This document shows positions 1 to 9,984 of a DNA stretch of 64,000 nucleotides, in pieces (position 1 is the first letter of the stretch; each line of letters starts with the position of its first letter). The position numbers were made by a program, and so were the translations under genes. This DNA is from Lachnospiraceae bacterium M18-1 (GTDB lineage: Bacteria; Bacillota; Clostridia; Lachnospirales; Lachnospiraceae): contig KE159605.1 in the NCBI GenBank assembly GCA_000403295.2, positions 376,845 to 440,844 of the forward strand. Direction: 5' to 3'. The notes under the pieces were generated by a model that was given only the letters and a program-made list of their open reading frames with translations, was not told the origin of the DNA and made no database searches.

Positions 1-1123
1 CGCTGTTGGCATTGCTTCCTGCCCGGCCGTGGTAACTCATGCCGTTAACGGCGATCCGTCCCTCCTCGGAGGAGGCGTTGACCACATACCCTCCCGGACA
101 CATGCAGAACGTATACACCCCCCGCCCGTTGTCCAGATTTTCTGACAGCTTGTAGGACGCGGCCGGAAGCTTCCCGGCCCAGGCGCTCCCGTACTGGGCT
201 TTCTGGATCATCTGCTGGTGGTGCTCGATGCGCACTCCCACTGCAAATGCCTTGGCATGCATGGGAATGCCGCTGTTCAAAAGCATCCCAAAAGTATCCC
301 TGGCGCTGTGCCCGACGGCGATCACCAGGACTTCCGCCGGAATCTGCTCCTTTTCGTTCACCGTGATCTCACGGAGCTGCCGGCCGGCTGCGGTCTCCTC
401 ACAGTTCAGGCCGGTGAGACGGCTGTGAAACCGGATTTCCCCGCCCAGCTGCCGGATCTCCTCCCGCAGGTTTTTGATCACCCGGGAAAGGATGTCCGTG
501 CCGATATGGGGCTTCTGCTCATAAAGGATCTGTTCCGGCGCACCGAAGCGGACAAAGGTTTCCAGCACCAGACGGTTCCGCCCTCGGGGATCTTTTACCA
601 GAGTATTCAGCTTTCCATCGGAAAAGGTTCCCGCGCCGCCCTCTCCGAACTGGACATTGGATTCCGGATTCAGAGGCCCGCCTTTCCAGAACGCCTCCAC
701 GTCCCGGATCCGCTCCTCCACCGGAGCCCCCCTCTCCAGCAGCAGAGGCTGATACCCTTCCCGTGCCAGAAGCCAGGCACAGAACAAACCTGCAGGGCCG
801 GCACCAGCCACCACCGGCCTGTGGGAAAGCTTTCTGATCCCGTGAGCCGGCGTCCGGTAAAGGACCTCCTCCAGCTTTTCAATCTGTCCCGGCTTCTGCT
901 TCTTTTGGCCTGCCCGCCTCAGAACAGCCTCTTCCTGCCGGATCTTCACATCTACTGTATAGGTATAGTAAATGTCCGGTTTTTTTCTGGCATCAATGGA
1001 TTGTTTGAAGATCTGATATTCCAAAGGTTCTGTTTTTTTCAGATTGAGAAGCCTTCGGATCTTGCCCTCCAGCTCCTTTTCACTGTGTCCCGGCTGAAGC
1101 CGTATCTGACTAAGCCTTAACAT
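1..1123 (-). CDS. FAD-dependent dehydrogenase (COG2509-like), 3' end outside window
   Basis: About 374 codons are visible; the carboxyl end lies beyond position 1. Translated from 1123 it begins MLRLSQIRLQ, has a basic N-terminal section of about 100 residues, then the dinucleotide-binding motif GAGPAG (residues 107-112) and GEGGAGTFSDGKL (160-172), both typical of the large FAD-dependent dehydrogenase group related to electron-transfer flavoprotein dehydrogenases. Substrate unknown. The start at 1123 overlaps the stop of the upstream flavoprotein gene by 14 bases, which suggests translational coupling, so the two FAD enzymes are probably co-expressed. Family assignment is fairly secure; physiological role is not known. 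Confidence 0.8.
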   Translation of the reverse strand, partial: MLRLSQIRLQPGHSEKELEGKIRRLLNLKKTEPLEYQIFKQSIDARKKPDIYYTYTVDVKIRQEEAVLRRAGQKKQKPGQIEKLEEVLYRTPAHGIRKLSHRPVVAGAGPAGLFCAWLLAREGYQPLLLERGAPVEERIRDVEAFWKGGPLNPESNVQFGEGGAGTFSDGKLNTLVKDPRGRNRLVLETFVRFGAPEQILYEQKPHIGTDILSRVIKNLREEIRQLGGEIRFHSRLTGLNCEETAAGRQLREITVNEKEQIPAEVLVIAVGHSARDTFGMLLNSGIPMHAKAFAVGVRIEHHQQMIQKAQYGSAWAGKLPAASYKLSENLDNGRGVYTFCMCPGGYVVNASSEEGRIAVNGMSYHGRAGSNANS

Positions 1124-2336
1124 GGGCCGCCTCCTTTCCTGCCACATGGCCGCTGGACCATGCCCACTGCAGGTTGTACCCGCCGCAGAGCCCGTCCACG
1201 TCCAGCACTTCGCCTGCAAAATAAAGCCCCGGAATCAAACGGGATTCCAGTGTCTCAGGATCCACGTCCCGGGTATCTACACCTCCCCGGCAGACCTGTG
1301 CCTGGGCAAGGGGATTGGCGGAAGTGACGTTGGTTTCAAACTGCCGGATCAGACGCGCCAGCGTTTCGATCTGCCCATCCTTCAAGGTCCACACAGCCTG
1401 GCTGCGCGGAAGTCCGCCAAGGCGGATCCACAGATTCCACAGCTTTTTGGGAAACAGCCCTACAAGGAACTCCTCCACCGTTTTTTCCGGGCGTATTTTG
1501 ATCCGTTCCTTCAAAAAGTCCTGGAAAGATTCCCGCTCCATATCCGGCATAAAATCCAGCACAGCCTTCACGGACTGCCTGCGGTATAATGCCTGGGCCG
1601 CCGTACCGCTCACCTGAAAGACCGGGATTCCAGAGATCCCATAATTGGTCAGCTGGATTTCTCCCCGGTCCCTGGCGATACAGACCTGATCTGCCAGGAT
1701 CATGACCTCGCCTGTCACCCGCACCCCGGAGATGCTTTTGTAAAAATCCTCCCGGCAGCGGAGCTGAACCAGCGCAGGGACCACCGGAACGATCCGGTGC
1801 CCAAGCTGCCTGGCAAGCGTATAACCGGCATCTCCGCTTCCGGCTGCGGCTGAGGCCGGAGAACCGGCGGCCAGAATCACGCGATGCGCACGGATCTCTC
1901 CTGACGTGGTTTTCAGGCGGAAACCGGATTTGTCCGGCCGGATTTTTGTACATCTGCAATCCGTCCGGATTTCCACATGAAGACGCCTGCATTCCATCCG
2001 AAGCACATCCAGGACCGAGGAGGCCTGGTCGGAATTGGGATACAGATAGCCTTCCCGGCTTTTAGGAAAAATACCAAGATCCTTGAAGAAGCTTATGGTT
2101 TCTCCGGCATCGAACTGCCGGATGATTCCCCATGGGAAGGCCGGATTCTCTGAATGATAGCAGGAAGGCTCCTGGTGCAGGTTGGTATAGTTGCACCTTC
2201 CGTTACCTGTGGATAAAATCTTTTTTCCCACCCGGTCATTCTGCTCAAGCAGAGTCACCCCGGCCCCGGCAGATGCCGCGGTGATCGCCGCCGTCAGGCC
2301 GGAAGCCCCGCCTCCTATGATCGTTACATTTCCCAT
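1110..2336 (-). CDS. HI0933/BaiN-like NAD(P)/FAD-dependent oxidoreductase
   Basis: A 408-residue flavoprotein. The start at 2336 gives MGNVTIIGGGASGLTAA with the FAD-binding GGGASG at the N-terminus and is preceded by a good ribosome site (GGAGGG, about 6 bases away); an upstream in-frame start lacks this. TGNGRCNYTN (about residue 44) and the C-terminal GEVLDVDGLCGGYN are family signatures. Relatives carry names such as aminoacetone oxidase family or BaiN, the latter a flavoprotein linked to bile-acid 7-alpha-dehydroxylation in gut clostridia. No other bai genes are near, so a bile role is not supported here; function is best left as flavin-dependent reductase. Confidence 0.85.
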   Translation of the reverse strand: MGNVTIIGGGASGLTAAITAASAGAGVTLLEQNDRVGKKILSTGNGRCNYTNLHQEPSCYHSENPAFPWGIIRQFDAGETISFFKDLGIFPKSREGYLYPNSDQASSVLDVLRMECRRLHVEIRTDCRCTKIRPDKSGFRLKTTSGEIRAHRVILAAGSPASAAAGSGDAGYTLARQLGHRIVPVVPALVQLRCREDFYKSISGVRVTGEVMILADQVCIARDRGEIQLTNYGISGIPVFQVSGTAAQALYRRQSVKAVLDFMPDMERESFQDFLKERIKIRPEKTVEEFLVGLFPKKLWNLWIRLGGLPRSQAVWTLKDGQIETLARLIRQFETNVTSANPLAQAQVCRGGVDTRDVDPETLESRLIPGLYFAGEVLDVDGLCGGYNLQWAWSSGHVAGKEAAHVKA

Positions 2337-2358
2337 TTCCGCCCTCCTTCTTCCTGTT

Positions 2359-3657
2359 CTATATGGCTTCAATCTGGTCCCTGGAAACTAATCCGGCATT
2401 CTCAAGATGCTGCAGTGACTGGAGGATCCCAAGCTTTGCGCTGGGCCAGGTAAGCCCGCCCTGGAAATACACGGCATAGGGAGGCTTGATGGGTCCGTCT
2501 GCGCTCAGTTCAATAGAGGAGCCCTGTACAAATGCTCCTGCCGCCATGATCACATCACTGTCATATCCCGGCATGGCCCAGGGAACCGGGGTAACATAGC
2601 TGTCCACCGGAGCCGCCGCCTGTACGCCCTGGCAGAACGCGATAACGCCCTCCGGGGTTCCAAGCGTCACGGCCTGGATGATATCATGCCTGGATTCCAC
2701 GCTGTTTGGAATGACCGAAAAGCCCAGCCGCTCATAGATATTAGCCGCAAATACAGCTCCTTTTAAGGCGCTGCCGACCACCACCGGAGCCAGGAAAAAG
2801 CCCTGGTAGAAGGACTGCATCACGCCCAGGGAAGCTCCCACCTCCCGGCCCAGTCCCGGGGATGTGAGACGGCACCCGCAGTTTTCGATCAAATCTTCCC
2901 TGCCTGCCACATAACCGCCGATCGGCGCCAGTCCTCCCCCCGGATTCTTGATCAGAGATCCTACCACCATGTCCGCTCCCACGTCGCTGGGCTCTATGCG
3001 CTCCACAAATTCGCCGTAGCAGTTATCCACCATACAAATGATATCCGGCCGGATTCCTTTGATGAAGGCGATCAGCTCTCCGATCTTTTCCACGGAATAG
3101 CTGGGCCGGGTCTGGTACCCCTTAGAACGCTGGATCGTGACCAGCCGGGTCTTTTCATTCAGACTCTGTTCAATGGCCGGATAATCGAAATATCCGTCTT
3201 CTTTTAATTCCACCTGCCGGTAAGTGACCCCGTATTCCGCCAGAGAACCTCTGGAAGGTCGGATCCCGATCACCTCCTCCAGCGTATCATAAGGCTTTCC
3301 CACGGGGGACAGCAGTTCGTCTCCCGGACGCAGGTTCGCAGAGAGGGCCAGCGCCAGGGCGTGTGTCCCGCAGGTGATCTGGGGACGGACCAGAGCCGCC
3401 TCCGTGTGAAAGGTATCCGCATAGATGCGTTCCAGGGTATCCCTTCCGTTGTCATTGTATCCATATCCGGTGGAATACTGGAAGCACTCTGCGCTGACCC
3501 GGTTCTTCTGCATGGCCCTGAGTACCTTTAACTGATTGTATTCCGCCGTTTTATCAAATTCCAGAAAACGGGGCATCAGTTCCTGTTCCAGGCGTTCCCC
3601 GGCTGCAAATACCTCCTCTGAGATTCCAAGACTTTTGTATATCTTTAACTGTTCCAT
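2359..3657 (-). CDS. Methionine gamma-lyase family PLP protein (aluminium-resistance family, YnbB-like)
   Basis: A 432-residue protein of the fold-type I PLP family annotated as methionine gamma-lyase family or aluminium resistance protein (COG4100). The segment around SLIKNPGGGLAPIGGYVAG carries the likely PLP-binding lysine; YNDNGRDTLERIYADTF near residue 65 is also characteristic. The reaction is uncharacterised in most species; a C-S lyase activity is inferred from the fold. It follows miaA by 35 bases in the same direction. In many Firmicutes hfq sits between miaA and this gene; no room for hfq exists here. Confidence 0.82.
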   Translation of the reverse strand: MEQLKIYKSLGISEEVFAAGERLEQELMPRFLEFDKTAEYNQLKVLRAMQKNRVSAECFQYSTGYGYNDNGRDTLERIYADTFHTEAALVRPQITCGTHALALALSANLRPGDELLSPVGKPYDTLEEVIGIRPSRGSLAEYGVTYRQVELKEDGYFDYPAIEQSLNEKTRLVTIQRSKGYQTRPSYSVEKIGELIAFIKGIRPDIICMVDNCYGEFVERIEPSDVGADMVVGSLIKNPGGGLAPIGGYVAGREDLIENCGCRLTSPGLGREVGASLGVMQSFYQGFFLAPVVVGSALKGAVFAANIYERLGFSVIPNSVESRHDIIQAVTLGTPEGVIAFCQGVQAAAPVDSYVTPVPWAMPGYDSDVIMAAGAFVQGSSIELSADGPIKPPYAVYFQGGLTWPSAKLGILQSLQHLENAGLVSRDQIEAI

Positions 3658-3692
3658 TTGATCTGTTTCTCCTTTTTACTGCTCTCTTCCTT

Positions 3693-4637
3693 TTAAATCA
3701 TCTGCCGTCTTTTCAGTTCTTCAAGCATCTGTTTTAATAATACATCCTCACCGCATCCCGTTTTGCCCTTGTCAAGCCAGATCACATCCCGTTCCCGCTT
3801 GAACCAGGTGATCTGCCGCTTCGCAAAATGCCGGGTATCCCGTTTGATGATAGCGACGGCCTCCTCCAAGGTGCAGTTCCCTTCCAGATAATCCAGCATT
3901 TCCTTATATCCGAGTCCCTGCATGGAGACCATATCCCTTGTAAATCCGCGGTTCTTTAACCGGGCCACCTCATCTTCCAGCCCTTCCTTCATCATCTCGT
4001 CCACCCGTCGGTCGATCCGTTCATACAGGCGTTTCCGTTCATCATTCAATACAAAATAGGCAAAATTGTAGGGAGATTCCTTTTCCCGCTGCTCCTGATT
4101 GTGCTCCGAGATTTTTTCCCCGGTCTGATGGAAATATTCCAGCGCACGGATGGTCCGCTTCACATTGTGGGCGTGGATCTCCTCTGCAGACCGGGCGTCC
4201 ACTTCCTGGAGCATCTGGTGGAGAAATTCCGGTCCCTTTTCCCGGGCCAGCTCTTCCAATTCCCTCCGGTATGCGCCGTCGCCTCCGTTTTCCGTAAAAT
4301 CAATATCATATAAGACGGCCTGGATATAAAACCCGGTTCCCCCGGTCAGGATCGGAATTTTATGTCTCCCATAAATCTCGTCCATGGCCGCCTTTGCCAT
4401 CTCCTGAAAGCGGAACACATGGAACGCCTCATCCGGGTCCAGTACATCGATCAGATGGTGCCGGATCCCGTCCATTTCCTCCGGCCGGATCTTCGCGGAG
4501 CCGATGTCCATCTGGCGGTAGACCTGCATGGAATCCGCTGAAATGATCTCCCCGTCTACCGCTTTTGCCAGGGCGATGGACATCTTCGTCTTTCCGACTG
4601 CGGTAGGCCCTGTCAATATTATCAATGGCTGTTTCAT
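3693..4637 (-). CDS. miaA: tRNA dimethylallyltransferase MiaA
   Basis: A 314-residue protein that transfers a dimethylallyl group to N6 of A37 in tRNAs reading UNN codons, the substrate later methylthiolated by MiaB, also encoded in this cluster. The P-loop GPTAVGKT is at residues 10-17, followed by ISADSMQVYRQMDIGSAK and LTGGTGFYIQAVLYDIDF, all family hallmarks; length is normal. Start begins MKQPLIILTG. It lies 41 bases after mutL, in the common clostridial order mutS-mutL-miaA. Confidence 0.97.
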   Translation of the reverse strand: MKQPLIILTGPTAVGKTKMSIALAKAVDGEIISADSMQVYRQMDIGSAKIRPEEMDGIRHHLIDVLDPDEAFHVFRFQEMAKAAMDEIYGRHKIPILTGGTGFYIQAVLYDIDFTENGGDGAYRRELEELAREKGPEFLHQMLQEVDARSAEEIHAHNVKRTIRALEYFHQTGEKISEHNQEQREKESPYNFAYFVLNDERKRLYERIDRRVDEMMKEGLEDEVARLKNRGFTRDMVSMQGLGYKEMLDYLEGNCTLEEAVAIIKRDTRHFAKRQITWFKRERDVIWLDKGKTGCGEDVLLKQMLEELKRRQMI

Positions 4638-4678
4638 TTTTTATCAGACCTTTCGTTACTATTCACGGCCTTTCTCTG

Positions 4679-6748
4679 CTACACGATCCTCTTAAACTTT
4701 TTCTCCAGATCCCGCTTCGACATGGCGATGATCGTGGGGCGTCCGTGGGGACAGTGATAGGGATTGGATAATAACAGCAATTCCCCGATCAGCACGTCCA
4801 TCTCCTGGGCAGACAGACGGCTGTTTCCCTTCACCGCGGCCTTGCAGGAAAGAGAGGCCACTTTTTCATCAATCAGCTCCGGCGTCATAGAAGTGTTCAC
4901 ACTGTCCGACAAGGAATCCAGCATTTCGAGAAGCAGTTCCTTTTTCGCGATTCCAAACAGATTGGCGGGAACTGCGCGCACCGCATATTCCTTTCCTCCG
5001 AAGGGCTCAATCTCAAAGCCGATCCTCTGAAACCGTTCCATGTGCTCGTTCAGAAGCCGGGCCTCCTGCATGGAAAGGGTCAGTATCACCGGGGGGCTCA
5101 GATACTGTGAGGTATATTCCCGATTCTTCATCTCCCTTAATGTGCGTTCATACAGGACACGCTCGTGGGCGGCATGCTGGTCGATGATATACAGGTTGTC
5201 CTGAAACTGAACAAGCCAGTAGGTATCAAACACCTGCCCCACCAGCTTATACTCTGCCCGGATATCCCGCTTTAAAAGCTTTTCCTCAAACAGGTCCATC
5301 TGTTTTGCCCGGACAGCTTCCTCAGGTTTCTTCGGCTTTGCGGATACATGGTAATCCTGCGTTTCACGGATGAACCCGGGCTTGATTTTCTGTCCCGATC
5401 CGATTTTCTGTTCATACCCGGAAACGGATGTTTCTTTTGGATCGGCATCCGAAACCTTATCATCCCCGGAATCCGGTATGGATTCCTGACTGGATGCTGC
5501 TTTTTCCTGACCGGATGACACGATTGGTTCCTGGCTGGAATCCGTCAGCTGTTCTGCTGTGTCCGTTTCCGCAGAAGCTTTTCGTTTCTCATGATACTCC
5601 AGCACGCGTTCCTGCATTTTGCGGATGAAATAATCCTCGTCTTGGATTTCCTGCTCCTGTACTGTTTTCTTCGGCCGGAGCAGAAACGGGCTTTCGGCAG
5701 GCGTACTGTCTGGATAAGAATCCTTTTGGGGTTCGGGCACCTCCACCTGGGGAATCAGCTCCGGCTCCAGCAGTCTCCTGTGGATTCCTTCAAAGACTGT
5801 ATTGTAGACCTCCTGCTGCTTCTGGAAGCGCAGTTCCATCTTCGTGGGATGGACATTGACGTCCACCTGTTCCGTATCGATCTCAAACGCCAGCACAGCA
5901 AAGGGAAATTTGTGCTGCATCATAAAGTCCTTGCAGGCATCCTCCAGTGCTTTGGAGATCATGGCGCTTTTCACATATCTCCCATTTACAAAAAAAGTCT
6001 CAAAATTCCGGTTTCCCCGGGTGATCACCGGCTTGCCGATATATCCCCGGATGCGGATGCCGTCCGACGGATAATCCACTTCCAGAAGGTTGGACGCCAC
6101 ATCCCGGCCATAAATATGGTAGATCACCTCATCCAGCTTCCCGCTCCCGGAGGTTCTCAGCTTTTCCTGCCGGTTGTTCAGAAAGCGGAAAGCCACCTCC
6201 GGGTGGGAAAGCGCCAGACGCATCAGCAGGTCCTGCACATGCCCCGCCTCTGTTATAGCGGTTTTCAAAAACTTCCTGCGGGCAGGCACATTGTAAAACA
6301 GCTGCCGCACGGAAAACACAGTCCCATCTGCCGCTCCGGTCTCTTCCATGGAAATCTCCCGTCCGCCTTCGATCACATAACGGGCTCCGAAAGTCTCCTC
6401 CTTCGGCTTCGTCACCAATTCCACCTTGGTCACGGCCGCGATACTGGACAGTGCTTCTCCGCGAAAGCCCAGAGACGAAATCTGGGACAGATCCTCCACA
6501 CACCGGATCTTGCTCGTGGAATGGCGCAGAAATGCATTCCGGATATCTTCTTTCAGAATGCCGCACCCATTGTCCGTAATCCGGATCAGGGTGACTCCTC
6601 CGTCTTCGATCTCCACTGTGACCGCATTTGCCCCTGCATCGATCGCATTTTCCACCAGCTCCTTGACGATGGAAGCCGGCCGCTCAATGACCTCTCCTGC
6701 GGCGATCTTATCAATTGTCATCTGATCCAGAACCTGAATCCGTGCCAT
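4679..6748 (-). CDS. mutL: DNA mismatch repair protein MutL
   Basis: A 689-residue MutL. The N-terminal GHKL ATPase shows ENAIDAGA, DNGCGI and GFRGEALSSIAAV within the first 110 residues. The C-terminal half has the endonuclease-type metal site DQHAAHERVLYERT, with CKAAVKGNSRLS and CPHGRPT near the end, so this is a nicking MutL as in most bacteria lacking MutH. The linker (about residues 350-470) is rich in Ser, Gln, Glu and Asp with repeated SSQE-like units, typical of a flexible tether. It lies 76 bases after mutS in the same direction. Confidence 0.97.
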   Translation of the reverse strand: MARIQVLDQMTIDKIAAGEVIERPASIVKELVENAIDAGANAVTVEIEDGGVTLIRITDNGCGILKEDIRNAFLRHSTSKIRCVEDLSQISSLGFRGEALSSIAAVTKVELVTKPKEETFGARYVIEGGREISMEETGAADGTVFSVRQLFYNVPARRKFLKTAITEAGHVQDLLMRLALSHPEVAFRFLNNRQEKLRTSGSGKLDEVIYHIYGRDVASNLLEVDYPSDGIRIRGYIGKPVITRGNRNFETFFVNGRYVKSAMISKALEDACKDFMMQHKFPFAVLAFEIDTEQVDVNVHPTKMELRFQKQQEVYNTVFEGIHRRLLEPELIPQVEVPEPQKDSYPDSTPAESPFLLRPKKTVQEQEIQDEDYFIRKMQERVLEYHEKRKASAETDTAEQLTDSSQEPIVSSGQEKAASSQESIPDSGDDKVSDADPKETSVSGYEQKIGSGQKIKPGFIRETQDYHVSAKPKKPEEAVRAKQMDLFEEKLLKRDIRAEYKLVGQVFDTYWLVQFQDNLYIIDQHAAHERVLYERTLREMKNREYTSQYLSPPVILTLSMQEARLLNEHMERFQRIGFEIEPFGGKEYAVRAVPANLFGIAKKELLLEMLDSLSDSVNTSMTPELIDEKVASLSCKAAVKGNSRLSAQEMDVLIGELLLLSNPYHCPHGRPTIIAMSKRDLEKKFKRIV

Positions 6749-6824
6749 AGCCTTCCTCCTTTACCTGCCGTGTATTTCCATCTGCTGTACACCCGGCTGC
6801 GGATTTCCTCTCTAGCGTAGTTCC

Positions 6825-9479
6825 TTACCACCGGTTCTTCAATTTATTCTGAAGCCGGTAAATGGTATTCAGTGCATCGATGGGCGTCAGATTGCCCACA
6901 TCAATATTTTTCAGTTCTTCCAGCACATCGTCGTCCTGGACGGTGTCAAAGAGAGAAAACTGTGCCAGATCCACCTCATCATATTTCCTGGGTTTCGCCT
7001 TTTTCTGCGGCTTCTGGGGGCACTTCACGGCAATCTCGCTGACCCTGCCGGTAATATCTCCTTCTGCAAGCTCCTCCACGATCTCTTTGGCCCGGTTGAT
7101 GACCAGATCCGGAACACCGGCCAGCTTGGCAACCTGGATCCCGTAGCTCTTATCCGCGCCGCCCTTGACGATCTTGCGCAAAAACACGATGTCATCGCCC
7201 TTTTCCTTCACGGCGATGCAGTAATTATTGACATGCTCGATCTTTCCTTCCAGCTCTGTCAGCTCATGGTAATGGGTGGCGAACAGGGTCTTGGCGCCCA
7301 AAAGCCTGGAATCGCTGATATACTCCACCACCGCCCAGGCAATGGACAGCCCGTCAAAGGTACTGGTCCCTCTTCCGATCTCATCCAGGATCAAAAGACT
7401 CTTGGCCGTAGCATTGCGCAGGATGTTGGCTACCTCCGTCATCTCCACCATAAAGGTGCTCTGTCCGGACGCCAGATCGTCGGAAGCACCCACCCGTGTA
7501 AAGATCCGGTCCACCAGGCCGATATCCGCCTTCTCCGCCGGCACAAAGGAACCGATCTGGGCCATCAATACGATCAGCGCGGTCTGCCGCATATAGGTGG
7601 ACTTTCCCGCCATATTGGGGCCGGTGATGATGGAAATACGTTCTTTCTTATCATTTAAAAAAGTATCATTACAAATAAAGGAGCCGTCCGGAATCATCTG
7701 CTCCACCACCGGATGACGCCCGTCCTTGATATCGATGACGCCCTTCCCGTTGATCTGGGGCCGCACATAGTGGTTCCGCTCCGCCACCAGAGCAAGCGTA
7801 GAAAATACATCCAGCTCCGCCACCGCCTTGGCCGTCCTCTGGATCCGCTCCACCTCCCCGGCGATCGTATCCCGGACCGCGCAATACAGCTCATACTCCA
7901 GGGCATACAGCTTGTCCTCCGCCCCCAGGATGGTATCCTCCAGTTCTTTCAGTTCCGGCGTGATATACCGCTCCGCATTGGCAAGGGTCTGCTTGCGCAT
8001 AAAATAATCAGGCACCATGTTCTTGTAGGAATTGGTCACCTCCAGATAATAGCCGAATACCTTGTTGTATTTGATCTTTAAGTTCTTGATCCCTGTCTTT
8101 TCCCGTTCCTCCTCTTCCAGCTTGGCAAGCCATCCCTTGCCCTCGGACTTGGCCCGGCGCAGGGTATCCACCTCCTCGTTGTAGCCGTCCCGGATGATGT
8201 TCCCCTCCTTCATGGCAAGAGGCGGTTCTTCCGCAATAGCCGACTTCACCAGGGAACACAGGTCCTCTAAGGTATCCAGGTTTTCCCGGACCTCACAGAG
8301 CAGGCCGGAGTGCATCTCTTCCAATATGTACCGGACATGGGGCAGCATTTCCAGGGAACCGGAAAATGCGGTCAGATCCCGGGGATTGGCGGTGCCGTAG
8401 GTGATCTTCGTGATCAGCCGTTCCAGGTCATAGACCGGGGACAGGTATTCCCGAATCTCCTCCCGGCAGATGGCCGCATCCCTTAATTCGGCCACGGCAT
8501 CTAACCGCCGTTCGATCTCCTCCTGCTCGATCAGAGGCTGCTCCACATATTTCCGCAGGGTCCGTGCCCCCATGGCGGTCCGGGTCTTGTCCAGCACCCA
8601 GAGGAGCGATCCACGCTTCTGCTTCTCCCGCAGCGTTTCACACAGTTCCAGGTTCCGCCTTGTGGAACTGTCCAGCATCATAAATTTTCCCGTGGTGTAG
8701 CGGGTAATGTGGGTCATATGGGCCAGGTTGTTCTTCTGAGTCTCCAGAAGGTACTGGAGCAATGCCCCCGCGCTGATCACACCGCAGTCCAGGTCTCCCA
8801 GCCCCAGCCCGTCCAGTGTCTTGACTTGAAAATGCTCCAGAAGGTTTTTTCTGCACAGAGCATCGTCAAAATACCAGGTATCCAGGGCATACAGCGCAAT
8901 CTTTAAACGGTCCTTTAAATCTTCCAGATCCATTCCGCTCATATAAAAAGATTCGTTGCAGATGATCTCGGAAGGTGTGAATTTGAAAATCTCGTCTTTG
9001 AGTTTCCCTCCGTCAGGCAGCTCTGTCACGAAGTAATCTCCTGTGGATACGTCCGCTACTGAGACTCCGTACCTGTCCGCCAGGTATACGATACACATAA
9101 TATAATTATTTCTGGATTCATCCATCATCTGGCTGTCCAGGATCGTGCCCGGCGTGACCACCCGCACGACCTCCCGCCGTACCAGTCCCTTGGCCTGCTT
9201 AGGGTCCTCAGTCTGTTCACAGATAGCTACCTTATAGCCCTTGGCCACCAGCCGGTTGAGGTACCCGTCCACAGCATGATAAGGGACGCCGCACATGGGC
9301 GCCCGCTCTTCCAGCCCGCAGCTTTTCCCGGTCAGGGTCAGCTCCAGTTCCCGGGACACCGTGACGGCGTCCTCAAAGAACATCTCATAGAAATCCCCCA
9401 GCCTGTAAAATAAGATACAGCCGGGATATTCCTCTTTCGTATCTATATATTTCTGCATCATTGGTGTTAACTCTGCCAA
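6825..9479 (-). CDS. mutS: DNA mismatch repair protein MutS
   Basis: An 884-residue mismatch-recognition ATPase. The N-terminal domain contains GDFYEMFF with the Phe-x-Glu wedge that contacts the mismatch. Walker A GPNMAGKSTYMRQ and Walker B DEIGRGTSTFDG lie in the C-terminal ATPase, followed by the signature FATHYHELTELE. The dimerisation and clamp-binding tail ends LKNRW. Length is normal. It lies downstream of miaB and a small CmpB-like gene and upstream of mutL. Confidence 0.98.
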   Translation of the reverse strand: MAELTPMMQKYIDTKEEYPGCILFYRLGDFYEMFFEDAVTVSRELELTLTGKSCGLEERAPMCGVPYHAVDGYLNRLVAKGYKVAICEQTEDPKQAKGLVRREVVRVVTPGTILDSQMMDESRNNYIMCIVYLADRYGVSVADVSTGDYFVTELPDGGKLKDEIFKFTPSEIICNESFYMSGMDLEDLKDRLKIALYALDTWYFDDALCRKNLLEHFQVKTLDGLGLGDLDCGVISAGALLQYLLETQKNNLAHMTHITRYTTGKFMMLDSSTRRNLELCETLREKQKRGSLLWVLDKTRTAMGARTLRKYVEQPLIEQEEIERRLDAVAELRDAAICREEIREYLSPVYDLERLITKITYGTANPRDLTAFSGSLEMLPHVRYILEEMHSGLLCEVRENLDTLEDLCSLVKSAIAEEPPLAMKEGNIIRDGYNEEVDTLRRAKSEGKGWLAKLEEEEREKTGIKNLKIKYNKVFGYYLEVTNSYKNMVPDYFMRKQTLANAERYITPELKELEDTILGAEDKLYALEYELYCAVRDTIAGEVERIQRTAKAVAELDVFSTLALVAERNHYVRPQINGKGVIDIKDGRHPVVEQMIPDGSFICNDTFLNDKKERISIITGPNMAGKSTYMRQTALIVLMAQIGSFVPAEKADIGLVDRIFTRVGASDDLASGQSTFMVEMTEVANILRNATAKSLLILDEIGRGTSTFDGLSIAWAVVEYISDSRLLGAKTLFATHYHELTELEGKIEHVNNYCIAVKEKGDDIVFLRKIVKGGADKSYGIQVAKLAGVPDLVINRAKEIVEELAEGDITGRVSEIAVKCPQKPQKKAKPRKYDEVDLAQFSLFDTVQDDDVLEELKNIDVGNLTPIDALNTIYRLQNKLKNRW

Positions 9480-9567
9480 ATCTTTGCCTTCCTTTCGTAT
9501 CTCTGAATACCGGTCTTAAAAATGTATCTTTTTGAAAACAGTATGGGCAGACCTGAAACCCCTGCGC

Positions 9568-9984
9568 CTACAGCACATGGAAATGGGGCTTTTCTTCCCC
9601 GTAGATCCAGTGGAGCAGATATCCGGACATCAAGATTCCCAGTGCGCAGAGTCCGGAAAACAGGATCAGAAACGGGACGCAGACCTGCCCGAACAGCTGC
9701 AGCGGCTGATTGGAATAATCCCACACTTCCCATTTCATCCATTTATTGACGATCATACCTGTAATGAACTCTCCCGCCCCCACAAACAAGGTGCAGCGGA
9801 GCACCTGGATCCAGAGCGGGTCCTGCCATTTCAGCAGCAGGCCCTGCCATCCGAAGAACAGCAGGCAGAAACCGCCCAGCACAAACATAGACCAGTGGGA
9901 GAATCCCCGGAACGACACTTCAATGGTATAGTATATGATCCCTCCCAAGGCCCATATAAAAAAATATTCACTTACCCGTTTCAC
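9568..9984 (-). CDS. Small multi-pass membrane protein, CmpB/ABC type IV permease-like
   Basis: About 138 residues with four probable membrane helices (for example YFFIWALGGIIYYTIEV and MFVLGGFCLLFFGW). It resembles the putative ABC-transporter type IV (CmpB-like) family of small clostridial membrane proteins of unknown role. The start is taken as GTG at 9984, because it forms a GTGA overlap with the miaB stop and has GGAGG upstream; the ATG a few bases before is out of frame. No ABC ATPase partner is nearby. Confidence 0.7.
   Translation of the reverse strand: MKRVSEYFFIWALGGIIYYTIEVSFRGFSHWSMFVLGGFCLLFFGWQGLLLKWQDPLWIQVLRCTLFVGAGEFITGMIVNKWMKWEVWDYSNQPLQLFGQVCVPFLILFSGLCALGILMSGYLLHWIYGEEKPHFHVL

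Noticed and set aside
3658..3692. hfq expected between miaA and the methionine gamma-lyase family gene
   Set aside because: The gap is only 35 bases; hfq is not here.
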